Shown here: positions 8,268 to 17,800 of the stretch, in pieces
How the letters are laid out: every line of letters begins with the position of its first letter
How positions within the stretch are numbered: the first letter of the stretch is position 1
From: Anaerolineae bacterium
Lineage (GTDB): Bacteria > Chloroflexota > Anaerolineae > 4572-78 > J111
Direction of reading: 5' to 3'
DNA length: 42,972 nucleotides
NCBI GenBank assembly: GCA_016926805.1
Contig: JAFGNV010000108.1
Location: forward strand, 1-42,972
The notes under the pieces: model-generated
Told to the model about the DNA's origin: nothing
The model's database searches: none
The model's input: the letters and a program-made list of their open reading frames with translations, nothing else
Position numbers and translations under genes: made by a program

Positions 8268-9503
8268 ATGAAAAACAATCTACAATTCAAACGTAAGTTT
8301 TTGTGGGGGTCGGCGCTGATTATTTTGGGGCTGGCTGGTTTGTGTTTGTTGAGCCTCTGGTTCATCCGCCCGCTATTTCGTGGTTTTGTAATTACCGGGC
8401 AGCCGGTGCCTCCGCCTCAGAAAACTCCGATTCCAGGCCAGGAAATTGGTCGCCAGTTCATCGTGTCGGCTCCTCTTAATAATGAAGTGCTAGAGGATTG
8501 TTTTCCAGATTGCGCTTATCTCGATCTGAGCGGGGCTAATCTGGCCGGGCTTGACCTGAGTTGGGTCGACCTGACCGGCGCCAATTTGGCGGGGGCTACC
8601 CTGGAAGGGGTTAAGTTGAGAAAAGCAACCCTGGAAGAGGTCAATCTACAAGGGGCCAGATTATATTTGGTGAATTTAGAGGGGGTGAGTTTGCATGACG
8701 CCAATTTATTTGGCGCTGCGCTGGTTAATACAAACTTATTCAAGGCCAGCCTGGTTGGAACCAACCTGCAAGGAGCTTTTCTGGGTGGGGTCAATCTGTC
8801 CAGGGCCGATTTGAGTCAGGCCGATTTGAGCAGGGCTTTTTTGTATCGAACTACCCTGAGTGGCGCTAATCTGAGTGGGGCCAACCTGGGTGAAGCTGAA
8901 TTGTGGCGGGTCTATCTGGGTGAAGTCAGGATTGATGAGACAACCAATATCGATGACAAATGGCGCCTGGTTCGGGAAATTGTCAGTCAGGGAGCGCCAG
9001 GCCGCGATTTAAGTGGAGTTGATCTGGCCGGAGCTGCTCTGGAAGCGACAAATTTCTATGGCGCTAATTTGAGCGGGGCCAATTTGTCTGAGGCCGGCCT
9101 GATTGGGGCGGCGATGGGCGAAGCAAATCTGAGCGACGCCGACCTGCGCGGGGCCACCCTGCCTGTCGGTTTGGCGGGAGCCAATCTGAAGGGAGCCAGG
9201 ATTGATGAAACAACCCAAATGGACGAAAAATGGCGTATAGTTTGGGAAATTGTCAGCCAGGGAGCGCTGAACCGCGATCTGGCCCAGGTTGACCTGGAGG
9301 GAGCTTTTTTGCGTGAAGCCAATCTGAAGGGCGCTAATCTGGCCGGGGCCGATTTGCGCCAGACGGACTTAACCGGCGCCGATTTGCGTGAGGCCAACCT
9401 GGAAATGGCCGATCTGAGCGGGGCCAGGTACGACCAAAATACCAAATGGCCAGCAGGATTCGATCCCGCCAAGTCTGGCGCCGTGCCTGTTGGCCCGGAA
9501 TAA
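8268..9503 (+). CDS. Membrane-anchored pentapeptide-repeat protein
   Basis: Encodes 411 residues. I chose the ATG at 8268 because a GGAG sequence lies about 9 bases upstream and the protein then starts with basic residues and one transmembrane helix (about residues 11-33). Most of the rest, from about residue 84, is A(N/D)LxG/x pentapeptide repeats, such as ANLSGANL, ADLSQADL and ANLAGADL, which form a right-handed quadrilateral beta-helix. Two near-identical breaks (RIDETTNIDDKWR near residue 222 and RIDETTQMDEKWR near 311) each include a REIVSQG or WEIVSQG segment and divide the helix into three blocks. The helix is probably extracytoplasmic, but orientation is not certain. Its biochemical role is unknown; similar proteins act as scaffolds or decoys. 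Confidence 0.85.
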   Translation: MKNNLQFKRKFLWGSALIILGLAGLCLLSLWFIRPLFRGFVITGQPVPPPQKTPIPGQEIGRQFIVSAPLNNEVLEDCFPDCAYLDLSGANLAGLDLSWVDLTGANLAGATLEGVKLRKATLEEVNLQGARLYLVNLEGVSLHDANLFGAALVNTNLFKASLVGTNLQGAFLGGVNLSRADLSQADLSRAFLYRTTLSGANLSGANLGEAELWRVYLGEVRIDETTNIDDKWRLVREIVSQGAPGRDLSGVDLAGAALEATNFYGANLSGANLSEAGLIGAAMGEANLSDADLRGATLPVGLAGANLKGARIDETTQMDEKWRIVWEIVSQGALNRDLAQVDLEGAFLREANLKGANLAGADLRQTDLTGADLREANLEMADLSGARYDQNTKWPAGFDPAKSGAVPVGPE

Positions 9504-9555
9504 TAGCCAATCCGAAAACCCCTATGGAGTCACCAGGTTTTGCTTTGGCAAGAGC

Positions 9556-9614
9556 CCCTGACAGGTTGCTGGTGCACCCAAAGTGTTTGCAGCCTGTCAG
9601 GGTTGCTTTTTTAT
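9556..9614 (+). terminator. Intrinsic terminator after the pentapeptide gene
   Basis: CCCTGACAGG (9556-9565) pairs with CCTGTCAGGG (9593-9602) and is followed by TTGCTTTTTTA. The loop is long (27 nt) but the 10-bp stem is perfect. It separates the pentapeptide gene from the convergent dockerin gene. Confidence 0.7.
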
Positions 9615-9625
9615 ATTCAATCCCC

Positions 9626-10828
9626 CTAATCCCACTGGACATCAAGGTAGTAATTCACATAGCCCCGGGGCCATTCGCTGCCCCAGGAACGCAGGTAGAC
9701 CCGGCAGAGATTGCTGTTGAGCCAGGTGCCATAAGTCCGCGCTCCCGCCTCGTCCACGACCATACAGGCGGAGGGATAAAGGGTCAGCTGTTTGGAGTAC
9801 CGAGAGAGCGAGGGGCTGATGTCGATGGTCTGGTATTGATACCGGCAGCCATAGTAGCCGTAGCACACGTAGCCATCATCGTCGCGGATTTCCAGATCAA
9901 TCGGGACGCTGGTATAGTTGGGCGAGTAACTGGATGACCAGGGGAAGTAGGCGTAGCGCCACCAACCCAGACGCCAGTAGGGCTGGATGATATCGTCATT
10001 GTAGATGGTGGAAGTGCGTACCGGCACATACCCCACGGCCACCTGGGCGTAGGGGTCGGGGGATGAGGTCGAATCGGCGGCATCGAAAATGTGAACGTAA
10101 TTGATACTGACCCCAATGCGCAGCGGGCGCGATTGGTAATAGTACTGGGCTTCAACATCAACATTCTCAGCCTCAACGGGTAAATCAAAAACTCCCCAAT
10201 CTACGCCGCTGGCTTCAACCTCCGGCACCGGGGTGGGGGTGATAATCCTTTCGCCCTCTACCGGTTCCGATTGGCCAAAATGGCTGGCCAGAATGGTCAG
10301 ATCAAAAATATCTACCGCGCCATCCAAATTGATGTCGGCGGCGGGGTCGGCGGTCCCGTAGCGGGCAGCCACAAAGGTCAAATCAAAAATGTCGATAACG
10401 CCGCCTGCCTCATCCGTTAGGTCATCCCTGGCCACAGAAGTTTCATCTTTGATCGCCTCGCCCAGTTCTTCCGCGCTGGGTGGGTCGATGATGACGCCGA
10501 TGTCGTCCGGTTCGCCCGTAGGCTCTGGTTCGTTGGTTGGCTCCGGTTCCCCGGTAGGTTCCGGTTCCCCGGTTGGTTCAGCCGGCTCCAAAATGACCTT
10601 CACCGGGACCGAACCGGCTTCCTTGTTTGAATCGTCAGTAGGTTCCGATTCGGGCGTATCAATCGGCGAGATCGGTTCTACGGTGGTAATAATGTCGCCA
10701 TCTGTCGGGTCAGGCTCCTGAGCCTGGACCAGCCCCCCCATCTGGCTCCAGCTAACAACCAGGGCTACGGCCAACCCGGCCAAAACCAAAACTTTATCCC
10801 ATTGCTTCAGATTGTTTTGACGTATCAT
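9626..10828 (-). CDS. Secreted dockerin-repeat protein with unknown C-terminal domain
   Basis: Encodes 400 residues. The ATG at 10828 has AAGGAG with 9 bases of spacing; the ATG three codons earlier directly abuts that site. There is a signal peptide (about 1-36), then an acidic Pro/Glu/Thr linker with repeated GEPEPT or NEPEPT units (about 80-115). Two dockerin type I-like segments follow (VIDIFDLTFVAARYG and AVDIFDLTILASHFG), each with an Asp-rich calcium loop; the first loop looks degenerate. The C-terminal half is rich in Tyr and Trp and unrecognised. Dockerins bind cohesin domains, so the protein may be docked on a surface scaffold, although no cohesin is visible in the window. It lies 73 bp after another dockerin gene, probably in one operon. 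Confidence 0.75.
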   Translation of the reverse strand: MIRQNNLKQWDKVLVLAGLAVALVVSWSQMGGLVQAQEPDPTDGDIITTVEPISPIDTPESEPTDDSNKEAGSVPVKVILEPAEPTGEPEPTGEPEPTNEPEPTGEPDDIGVIIDPPSAEELGEAIKDETSVARDDLTDEAGGVIDIFDLTFVAARYGTADPAADINLDGAVDIFDLTILASHFGQSEPVEGERIITPTPVPEVEASGVDWGVFDLPVEAENVDVEAQYYYQSRPLRIGVSINYVHIFDAADSTSSPDPYAQVAVGYVPVRTSTIYNDDIIQPYWRLGWWRYAYFPWSSSYSPNYTSVPIDLEIRDDDGYVCYGYYGCRYQYQTIDISPSLSRYSKQLTLYPSACMVVDEAGARTYGTWLNSNLCRVYLRSWGSEWPRGYVNYYLDVQWD

Positions 10829-10901
10829 TTCATACATCTCCTTTCGCAGGTAAAACTCAAACTTGTGGTTAAGGTTTGAACCCTCACCAGAACTCATAAT
10901 C

Positions 10902-13900
10902 CTATTTCTTCATAAGCCCCGGATGGTGTTGGCCAAATTTGCTGGCGACGAGGGTCAGGTCGAAGATGTCAACGGACCCGTCGTCGTTCAAATCGGCTTC
11001 AGGGGTGTTGCTGTGGTAACGGGCGGCGATGAAGGTCAGATCGAAGATGTCAATCTGGCCATCGCCGGTCACATCGCTACGGTTGAAGGTGACCAGAGAG
11101 AAAACCTCCATCTTCAGCTCGTTGTCGGCCAGGTTGGCCGGATAAATTCCGGGGCAGATGCTGCCGTGGTCGCCGATGACGGTGAGTTTACCCGGCGAGT
11201 CGCCACTGGAAATATAGACCCGGTTGGTCATCCGGTCGATGGCTACGCCTTCCGAGGGATTGGCTCCCACCTCGTTGGCAAAGGGAACGTGGAAATAACC
11301 GGGCCAGCCCTTGGGAATGAGCAGGGCTTGATCAAACTCGCTGCCGTCGTTGGCGGCAGTGGTGGCCCACAGATGCCCACCGTCAAAACAGGGGCCAATA
11401 TTGGGATTGACCGCTATGGCCCGCAACGGCAGCGGTCGGCTGCGATTGAAGCCGCGTTGGAACGAGACCCAGCCCAGGAACTGGTCAGGCTGGTTTTTAA
11501 TCCAGCCGAGGGTCACAATCCGGTTGGTATGGACAGTGGCCACATAAACCAGGTCGCGGGTTTCATCCACGGCAATGCCGTAAGCCTGGCCGCTGTCCCA
11601 GAGTTCAACCATTTTGTTGACGGCCGCGCCTTCGATAATGGTGACCGAATTGTGCCCACCATTAGCCACATAAACTTTGCCCGTAACAGGGTTGGCGGCC
11701 AGATGGTGGGGTTGGTTTAGGGTTTCCGTTAGCGTGGCCGTAACACCCAGACCGGCCGCATCGACGATGGTTACGGAGTTGCCCAAACTGTTGGCCACGT
11801 ACACCGAATCGTGGATCGGTTCATAAGCCACGCCCCACGGCCCATCGCCAACCTCAACGGGCGATAGCACATTGAAACTGGTGGCGTCGGCGTTGGCCTG
11901 GATGGGGGTCAGGTGGTTGAGGCTGTAGTTAGTTACCCAAATGATATTGTGGGTGGCGTCGTAGGCCAGGCCATTGGCGGCCGTGATGCCGGTGATGGTC
12001 TCTACCACCTGGTGGGTAATGCTGTCAATCACCGAGACGCTATTGCTGCCAAAGTTGGCCACATAAACCCGGTGTCGGCTGGCATCCACGGCGACGCCAC
12101 GTGGCGTGCTGCCTACCGTAATGTTGCCCAGGGGAGTAGGGCCGCAACTGTAATCCGGGATCGAGGGCGGCGGCTCCGGCTCGGGTTCGTCGCTGCCGGT
12201 GGCCAGCTTGGCCACAAACGCGTCCATCCCCTCCAGTATGGGGTCAAGCGCGCCCTCGGTAATGGGAAAAGAGGGCGAGCCGGCCGTACCAGCAACAAAG
12301 ACATTGCCCGTGCCATCGATGGCCAGCCCTTCGGCCCGGTCGCCGCCGTCGCTACCGCCCAGGAAGGTGCTGTAAACCAGGGCAGTCCCGCCCGGATTGA
12401 CCCGGGCGACAAAGGCATCGGAGCGGGCAGTTGCTTCGCCGCAGCTTTCGCAGGTGAGGTCAAAGGCGTCCGGGGTGGTGGGGAAATCGGCAGAGTAGGT
12501 GTAACCCGTAACGTACGCGCTACCCGCCGGGCTGACGGCCAGGTGAAAGCCGTAATCGTAAGTGCTGCCGCCCAGGTAGCTGGCGTAAACCAGGGCATTG
12601 CCGGTGGGGTTAAGCTTGGCCACAAAGGCGTCGGAGTAGGTGGGGCTGGGACCGCACTCGGTGCAGGCGTCGTCAAACGCGCCCCCGGTTACGGGAAAAT
12701 CGGGCGAGGCTGTATGGCCGGAGAGGTAGATATTGCCTGCTTCATCCAGGTCCAGGGCGTATACATAATCGGACATGCTGCCGCCAATAAAGGTGGCATA
12801 TACCAGGTCTGAGGCATCAAGGTTCAGCTTGGCCACGTAGCCCTCGCTGCTGTCAGGAACGGCATCAAAGGCCCCTGCGGTCACGGGGAAGTCGGGCGAA
12901 ACGGTAAAACCGCCCACATAGGCGTAGCCCTGCTCATCTACGGCAATATCATAGCCGTAGTCACCATTTATGCCGCCCAAAAAAGTGGCGTAGATTAAGT
13001 CGGTGGCATCGGGATTCAACTTAACGGCGTAAGCTTCATTCAGTTCGTTGGTCTGGTCAAAAGCGGCTGGCGTAACCGGGAAGTCGGTTGACGAGGTAGT
13101 GCCGGTGGCGTAAACGTAACCGGCTTCGTCAACATCCAAATCCCAGCCAAAATCGCCGTCGCTGCCGCCGAGCAGGGTGGAGTAGACCAGGGCCGTGCCG
13201 GTGGGATTGAGTTTGGCGATGAAAGCTTCGGCGCTGCCTTCCATAATCTGGTCGACAACCCCGGCAGTAGTAGGAAAATCGCTTGAGGCGGTGTTGCCGG
13301 TAAGGTACACATAGCCTGCCGCGTCCACCTCGATGCCCCGGCTGTATTCAAAGTCATTGCCGCCGATGAAAGTGGCGTAAACCAAGTCGGTGCCGTCGGG
13401 GGTCAGTTTGACCACATAACCGTCGGTTTCGTCGCCCTCGATGGTGGTATCGAACGCGCCAGGGGTAAAGGGAAAGCCGGGGTAAGCTTGGCCGGTAACG
13501 TAGGCGTAACCTTCGGCGTCAACCGTCAGGCCGAGGCCGGTTTCCAACAAACCCTCCCCGCCCAGAAAGGTGCTGTACACCAGGTCGGATGCTCCGGCGA
13601 TGTTCATGGCGGAGTCGCCGCCGATGATAATTTTTACCGTGGGCAGGAAGGGCGCGATGATCTTAAAATCCTGCACCTCGGTTTGCAGCGCCGAAGTATC
13701 TATCCGCCGGTAATCGTCGCTCACCACCTCCAGGAGCGGTAGTACGACCTCGCCGACCTCAGTAGTCAGGTGTAGCTGCCCCTGACTATCCACAGTTAGA
13801 GCTTTGGCGCCGTCCACCTGCAAACTGACCTGTTGCAGGGCCGAGGCCAGGCTTTGCGCCCCGGCCACGTCGGTTTCGCGCACTATCAGCCGTTGGACCA

Positions 13901-14417
13901 GCCGATCATTTTCCGCCGTCACCTCCCAATCGAGGCCGGGGTAAAGGTCGATCAGGCGCAACCCGCCCCACACCGGCACATCGGCGTGCCAATTGGCCGG
14001 GTCGTTACCCAGGAAATAGGAAATGTGCGTATTGAGTCGCTGGAAAGGCTCCAGGCGAGGTTGGGGGTTAGCGTCGACAAAACTTAATTTTAGGTTGACC
14101 CCCTGCCGTGACGAGTTCCCTGCCGCTGTTAGGGCGCTGATAGCCGCCTGTTCCGGCAGCGGGTCAACCGCTTGGCTTTCGAGCACGGTCAGCCAGAGCG
14201 CGTCGTCTGTCAGGCGCAGGGTCATCTGGCCGACCCTGGCTTGAAAATGAGCCTGATCGTCGCCAGGGAATTGCCCCACGTTTTCCATAAACAGGAGCGA
14301 CGAGTCTTGCTGGGCCAGCGCCGGGGTATTGAACCGGCCGGGTAGAGTCAGCAGGCCAATGGCCAGCATGGTCAGCATGACCGTTTTGCCAATCTTCCCG
14401 TAAAATTTTCTATTCAT
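10902..14417 (-). CDS. Secreted SBBP/beta-propeller protein with C-terminal dockerin
   Basis: Encodes 1171 residues. The ATG at 14417 has GGGAGG about 6 bases upstream and begins a clean signal peptide (to about residue 36, ALAQ). An upstream in-frame TTG at 14582 would read through a terminator hairpin and is rejected. Order: an N-terminal domain usual before SBBP repeats (FMENVGQFP to about residue 280); about eight SBBP repeats recognised by LVYSTFLGG, YVTG and DFPVT, about 285-740; a YVTN-like beta-propeller (VYVANFGSNSVSVID, VYVANGGHNSVTII), about 760-1080; and two dockerin segments (QIDIFDLTFIAARYH, SVDIFDLTLVASKFG). It is an extracellular, probably adhesive or scaffold-bound protein of unknown ligand. 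A terminator-bearing leader precedes it. Confidence 0.85.
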   Translation of the reverse strand: MNRKFYGKIGKTVMLTMLAIGLLTLPGRFNTPALAQQDSSLLFMENVGQFPGDDQAHFQARVGQMTLRLTDDALWLTVLESQAVDPLPEQAAISALTAAGNSSRQGVNLKLSFVDANPQPRLEPFQRLNTHISYFLGNDPANWHADVPVWGGLRLIDLYPGLDWEVTAENDRLVQRLIVRETDVAGAQSLASALQQVSLQVDGAKALTVDSQGQLHLTTEVGEVVLPLLEVVSDDYRRIDTSALQTEVQDFKIIAPFLPTVKIIIGGDSAMNIAGASDLVYSTFLGGEGLLETGLGLTVDAEGYAYVTGQAYPGFPFTPGAFDTTIEGDETDGYVVKLTPDGTDLVYATFIGGNDFEYSRGIEVDAAGYVYLTGNTASSDFPTTAGVVDQIMEGSAEAFIAKLNPTGTALVYSTLLGGSDGDFGWDLDVDEAGYVYATGTTSSTDFPVTPAAFDQTNELNEAYAVKLNPDATDLIYATFLGGINGDYGYDIAVDEQGYAYVGGFTVSPDFPVTAGAFDAVPDSSEGYVAKLNLDASDLVYATFIGGSMSDYVYALDLDEAGNIYLSGHTASPDFPVTGGAFDDACTECGPSPTYSDAFVAKLNPTGNALVYASYLGGSTYDYGFHLAVSPAGSAYVTGYTYSADFPTTPDAFDLTCESCGEATARSDAFVARVNPGGTALVYSTFLGGSDGGDRAEGLAIDGTGNVFVAGTAGSPSFPITEGALDPILEGMDAFVAKLATGSDEPEPEPPPSIPDYSCGPTPLGNITVGSTPRGVAVDASRHRVYVANFGSNSVSVIDSITHQVVETITGITAANGLAYDATHNIIWVTNYSLNHLTPIQANADATSFNVLSPVEVGDGPWGVAYEPIHDSVYVANSLGNSVTIVDAAGLGVTATLTETLNQPHHLAANPVTGKVYVANGGHNSVTIIEGAAVNKMVELWDSGQAYGIAVDETRDLVYVATVHTNRIVTLGWIKNQPDQFLGWVSFQRGFNRSRPLPLRAIAVNPNIGPCFDGGHLWATTAANDGSEFDQALLIPKGWPGYFHVPFANEVGANPSEGVAIDRMTNRVYISSGDSPGKLTVIGDHGSICPGIYPANLADNELKMEVFSLVTFNRSDVTGDGQIDIFDLTFIAARYHSNTPEADLNDDGSVDIFDLTLVASKFGQHHPGLMKK

Positions 14418-14467
14418 GGTGTTCCTCCCTTCTAGCCGAGGTGTAGCCCACCAACCACCACCGGATA

Positions 14468-14504
14468 GAAACAAAAAGAGCCAAACCTGTAACAGGCTGG
14501 CTCT
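14468..14504 (-). terminator. Intrinsic terminator inside the leader of the SBBP/dockerin gene
   Basis: AGAGCCA (14498-14504 on the minus strand) pairs with TGGCTCT (14477-14483). An inner CCTGT/ACAGG pairing extends the hairpin, and TTTTTGTTTC follows on the minus strand. It lies downstream of a good promoter (14679-14707) and about 50 nt before the start codon. That is where an attenuator would be expected, although it could simply end priA transcription. Confidence 0.65.
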
Positions 14505-14678
14505 ATAACTGGTATTGAATTGAATCCAAAACAGGCCAAGTAGCGCCTTTTGGGCTGCCCGCAAGTTGAAGGGTATGGCCAAAAGAACATTGTTGTCTCA
14601 CAATGCTTCACCTATTTTGGATGAGTTGTTAAAGAGCTGTCAAGTAGAATGGGCTAAACGGAAAAACCATCCTAGTTT

Positions 14679-14707
14679 ATCATAACATAAAATCGGGAGA
14701 TTTTCAA
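14679..14707 (-). promoter_or_regulatory. Promoter of the dockerin-protein operon
   Basis: On the minus strand TTGAAA (14702-14707) is followed after 17 bp by TATGAT (14679-14684). Transcription would start near 14672, giving a leader of about 255 nt. The leader holds a small hairpin (CATTGT-GAGACA-ACAATG, about 14588-14605), GGCCA/TGGCC long-range pairing, and then the terminator hairpin. Confidence 0.6.
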
Positions 14708-14719
14708 TTATACCTTGGG

Positions 14720-14870
14720 CCTAGTGCAGTTGGGCGTAAATACCCCCATAGTAATACCAAGTTTCAACGCCCAACTGCCAAAGTGTTTCGCGGCAGATGA
14801 GCGCCATAAAAGGCGTTTAGCGTTGATAATCGGCAATCCTTGAGACTTATTTACGCCCCGAAACACTAGC
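14720..14870. mobile_element. MITE-like element with imperfect terminal inverted repeats
   Basis: The ends share CTAGTG, a five-base spacer, and GGGCGTAAATA (14721-14726 and 14732-14742; in inverse at 14864-14869 and 14848-14858). That is 17 of 23 aligned positions including flanks. Each end also pairs with an inner copy: GCAGTTGGGCGT (14726-14737) with its exact complement at 14767-14778, and AGTGTTTCG (14782-14790) with its complement at 14859-14867. No transposase is encoded. The element starts immediately after the priA stop codon. Confidence 0.5.
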
Positions 14871-14871
14871 C

Positions 14872-17800
14872 TCACAACAACGTCACCGGGTCGATATCGA
14901 TCCGCCAGCCTTGTGGCAGCGGCAGCAGCGGCCGCAACACGGCGGCGGGGTCTTGCGCCCGCAGCAGAATGTGCCAGCGATATTGACTGCGCACGCGCTG
15001 CACGTAACCGGGCGTGGGACCGATGACCTCGACCGCCGGGAGGCCCTGCCGTTCGATGTGGCGGCATAGCCGGTCGGCCAGTTGTTTGGCCGCGGCGGCG
15101 CTGCGCTCCGGACCGGAGCCACTATAGAGCAGTTGAGCCAGGCGTTTGAACGGCGGGTAGTTTTGCTCGCGGCGAAAGGCCAACTCGGTGTGGTAAAAAC
15201 CCTCGTAATCGTGGTTGGCCGCGGCTTCGATGGCAACCTGGTCGGGGTTATAAGTTTGCACAATCACCCGCCCGCCCAACGGGCTGCGCCCGGCGCGTCC
15301 GGCCACCTGCATGAGCAATTGGAAACTGCGTTCGGCGGCGCGGAAGTCGGGCAGGTACAGGGCGGTATCGGCGGAAATCACGCCGACCAGGGTGACCAGC
15401 GGCAAATCCAGCCCTTTGGCCACCATCTGCGTGCCGACCATCACGTTGGCCCGGCCTTCCATAAAGTGGTGCAGAAACACATGGTGACTGCCCTTTTGCC
15501 GGGTGGTATCCCAATCCCAGCGGATGACCTGAGCCTGCGGGAACATTTTGTTGACCGTTTCCTCGACGCGCTGCGTGCCCAGGCCAAAATAACGGATGCG
15601 CTCGCTGCGACATTCCGGACAAGTCTCAGCCGGGCGCGCCCGGTAGCCGCAGTAGTGGCAGACCATCAGTTCGCCGCTGGTGTGGTAGGTGAGGGTGGTA
15701 TCGCAGCGGGGACATCGCATCACATAACCGCAATCGCGGCAGATGACAAAACTCGACGCTCCCCGCCGGTTCAAGAACAGAATAACCTGCTCGCCCCGGC
15801 TGAGAGTCTGGTGCATGCCGTCTTGCAGCGCCCGGCTGAAGATAGTGCGATTGCCTGCTTTCAACTCTTCACGCAGGTCAACCACTTCTACTTGCGGCAG
15901 GGGCAGGGTCACAAAGGCTGAGGTCTGAGAGCTGGCGGGTGAAGCCGGTTCTTTCATCCTTTTTCCGCCTTTCGCCTTCAGCCTGCGAATCAACGCCTGT
16001 TGCACGGCCAGATGTTTGGTGTGGGCCATAATGCGGGTGGGCAGGGTCAGCAGGCGGTACTCGCCGCGTTCAGCCCGGCGATAGGTGACCACATCCGGGG
16101 TGGCGCTGCCCATGATGACCAGGGCGTTACTCAAGCGGCCCAATTCGATGGCCGCTTCACGGGCGTGGAAAATGGGCGGGCGATCACGCTGTTTGTAGGT
16201 GGGTTCGTGTTCCTCGTCAATTATCACCACGCCCAAATTTTTGACCGGCGCAAACAGGGCCGACCGGGGGCCAACCACGATGGGGAGTTCTCCGGCGCGA
16301 ACGCGCTCCCAAGTATCAAACCGTTCGCCCGGCGACAGAGCCGAGTGCCATACGGCCACCTGGCCCGGAAATCGGGCCGAGACCCGCTCGACGGTTTGGG
16401 CGGCCAGCGTGATTTCCGGCACCAGCATAATCACCCCCTGCCCGGCTTTTAGCGCAGCGGTCATTGCGCGCAGATAGATTTCGGTTTTGCCGGAGCCGGT
16501 AACGCCGTGCAGCAGGATGGGGCGGGGGTTGTCAGACTTTGGTTGCCAGTGGCGGGCTACTTCTTGCCACACGGTCTGCTGTTCGCCCGTAAGCTGGGGT
16601 GGGGTGTCGAGGGTGAAACTGCGTCCGGCCAGGGGATCGCGCCAGCGGCGGGCTTCGTCAAGGCTGATAAGGTTGGCTTTGGCCAGGTCGCGCAGGGTGG
16701 GCAGGGTGGCGTCGGTTTGGGCGTAAACCCAACCGATCCAGACCGGCCCGTCTTCGGCGGATAGAAGCCGGAGAACGTCGGCGTGTTTTTGAGCGCCCCG
16801 CAATTCGATGATGGCGTCGGCGAGTTGGTCGGCAGGCAGGGTGAGAGCGATGCGTTCCGGCTCATCGAGGCGGGTGATGAGATTTTTTTGGAGAAGATTG
16901 TTGAGGGTAGGTTGATCGGTTTCGGTGGTCGATATGACTTCGGATAATAATACTGGCCTGTGTTGTTGGGTCAGAAAACGAAGAATTTTCTGCTCGTCCC
17001 CGGTGAGTCCCGAGGTCAGGTTGGAGGATTTCTGGGGGGGAGACACGGTCACGTAGGTTTGTTTTGGAATGATTTCGACCCAACTCTTGTCGGCCAGGGC
17101 CTGGGCCGGGCTTTTGGTGCAACCAACCTGGGCCAGTACCTCCGATAGCGCCGGCAGGGGGTCATCGAGGTCGGCCAGGTAGAGGAGCAGGTCGGCCTGT
17201 TTGGACGAATGGCCCAAGGCCGACAGCACGGCCTCGACCTCGTCGGGGGGAATGAGGAGTTCCACCATCCGGTCGACTTTGGGGCCGACCCGAGGTTTGC
17301 CCAGGGCGGCTTTTTTATGGGCCAGTCCTTGCGCTATCAACGCCTCGGCGGCTGACGGGTCGACCTCGTCCAGAGGCACATCGCCGTGCTGGCGGAGGTA
17401 GGTCAACAAAATTTGCTCCGGCGCGTTGGGTAACGTGGTTTGCTGACGGGCGGCGGGGGTCAGTTGCAGCATCCATTCGGGTTTGCGACCGGAGCCGGGA
17501 GGCAGAAAATATTTCAGGCAGAGGGCCAGCGGGGCCAACGTTTCCCGCGAGAGCCAGTACGCCAGGCTGATTTGGGCCGGGGTGACCACAGGTTCGGGGT
17601 CGAGAATTGCCGCCACCGGCCTGGTTTCTTCCACCGGCGCGGCATCGCTGAATTGAACGACAATCCCCGGTAGTTGTTGCGTCCGAAACGGCACCGCCAC
17701 AAGCTGGCCAATCTGAATCTGTTTTTCCAGGTGGGGGGGGATATGATAGTGAAAGGTCAGGGCCAGGGGATTGGCTTCCGGCGACGGCGGCAGGTTGGGC

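Noticed and set aside
8102-8296. Plus-strand frame ahead of the pentapeptide gene
   Set aside because: No ribosome site, no recognisable motif, and it overlaps the start region of the well-supported pentapeptide gene.
10505-10600. Repeated GGTTCCGGTTC-like DNA as a CRISPR or tandem array
   Set aside because: It encodes the Pro/Glu/Thr linker of the dockerin protein in frame; there are no spacers.
10863-12812. Plus-strand frames opposite the SBBP/dockerin protein
   Set aside because: Shadows of a repeat-rich GC-rich gene; no ribosome sites or motifs.
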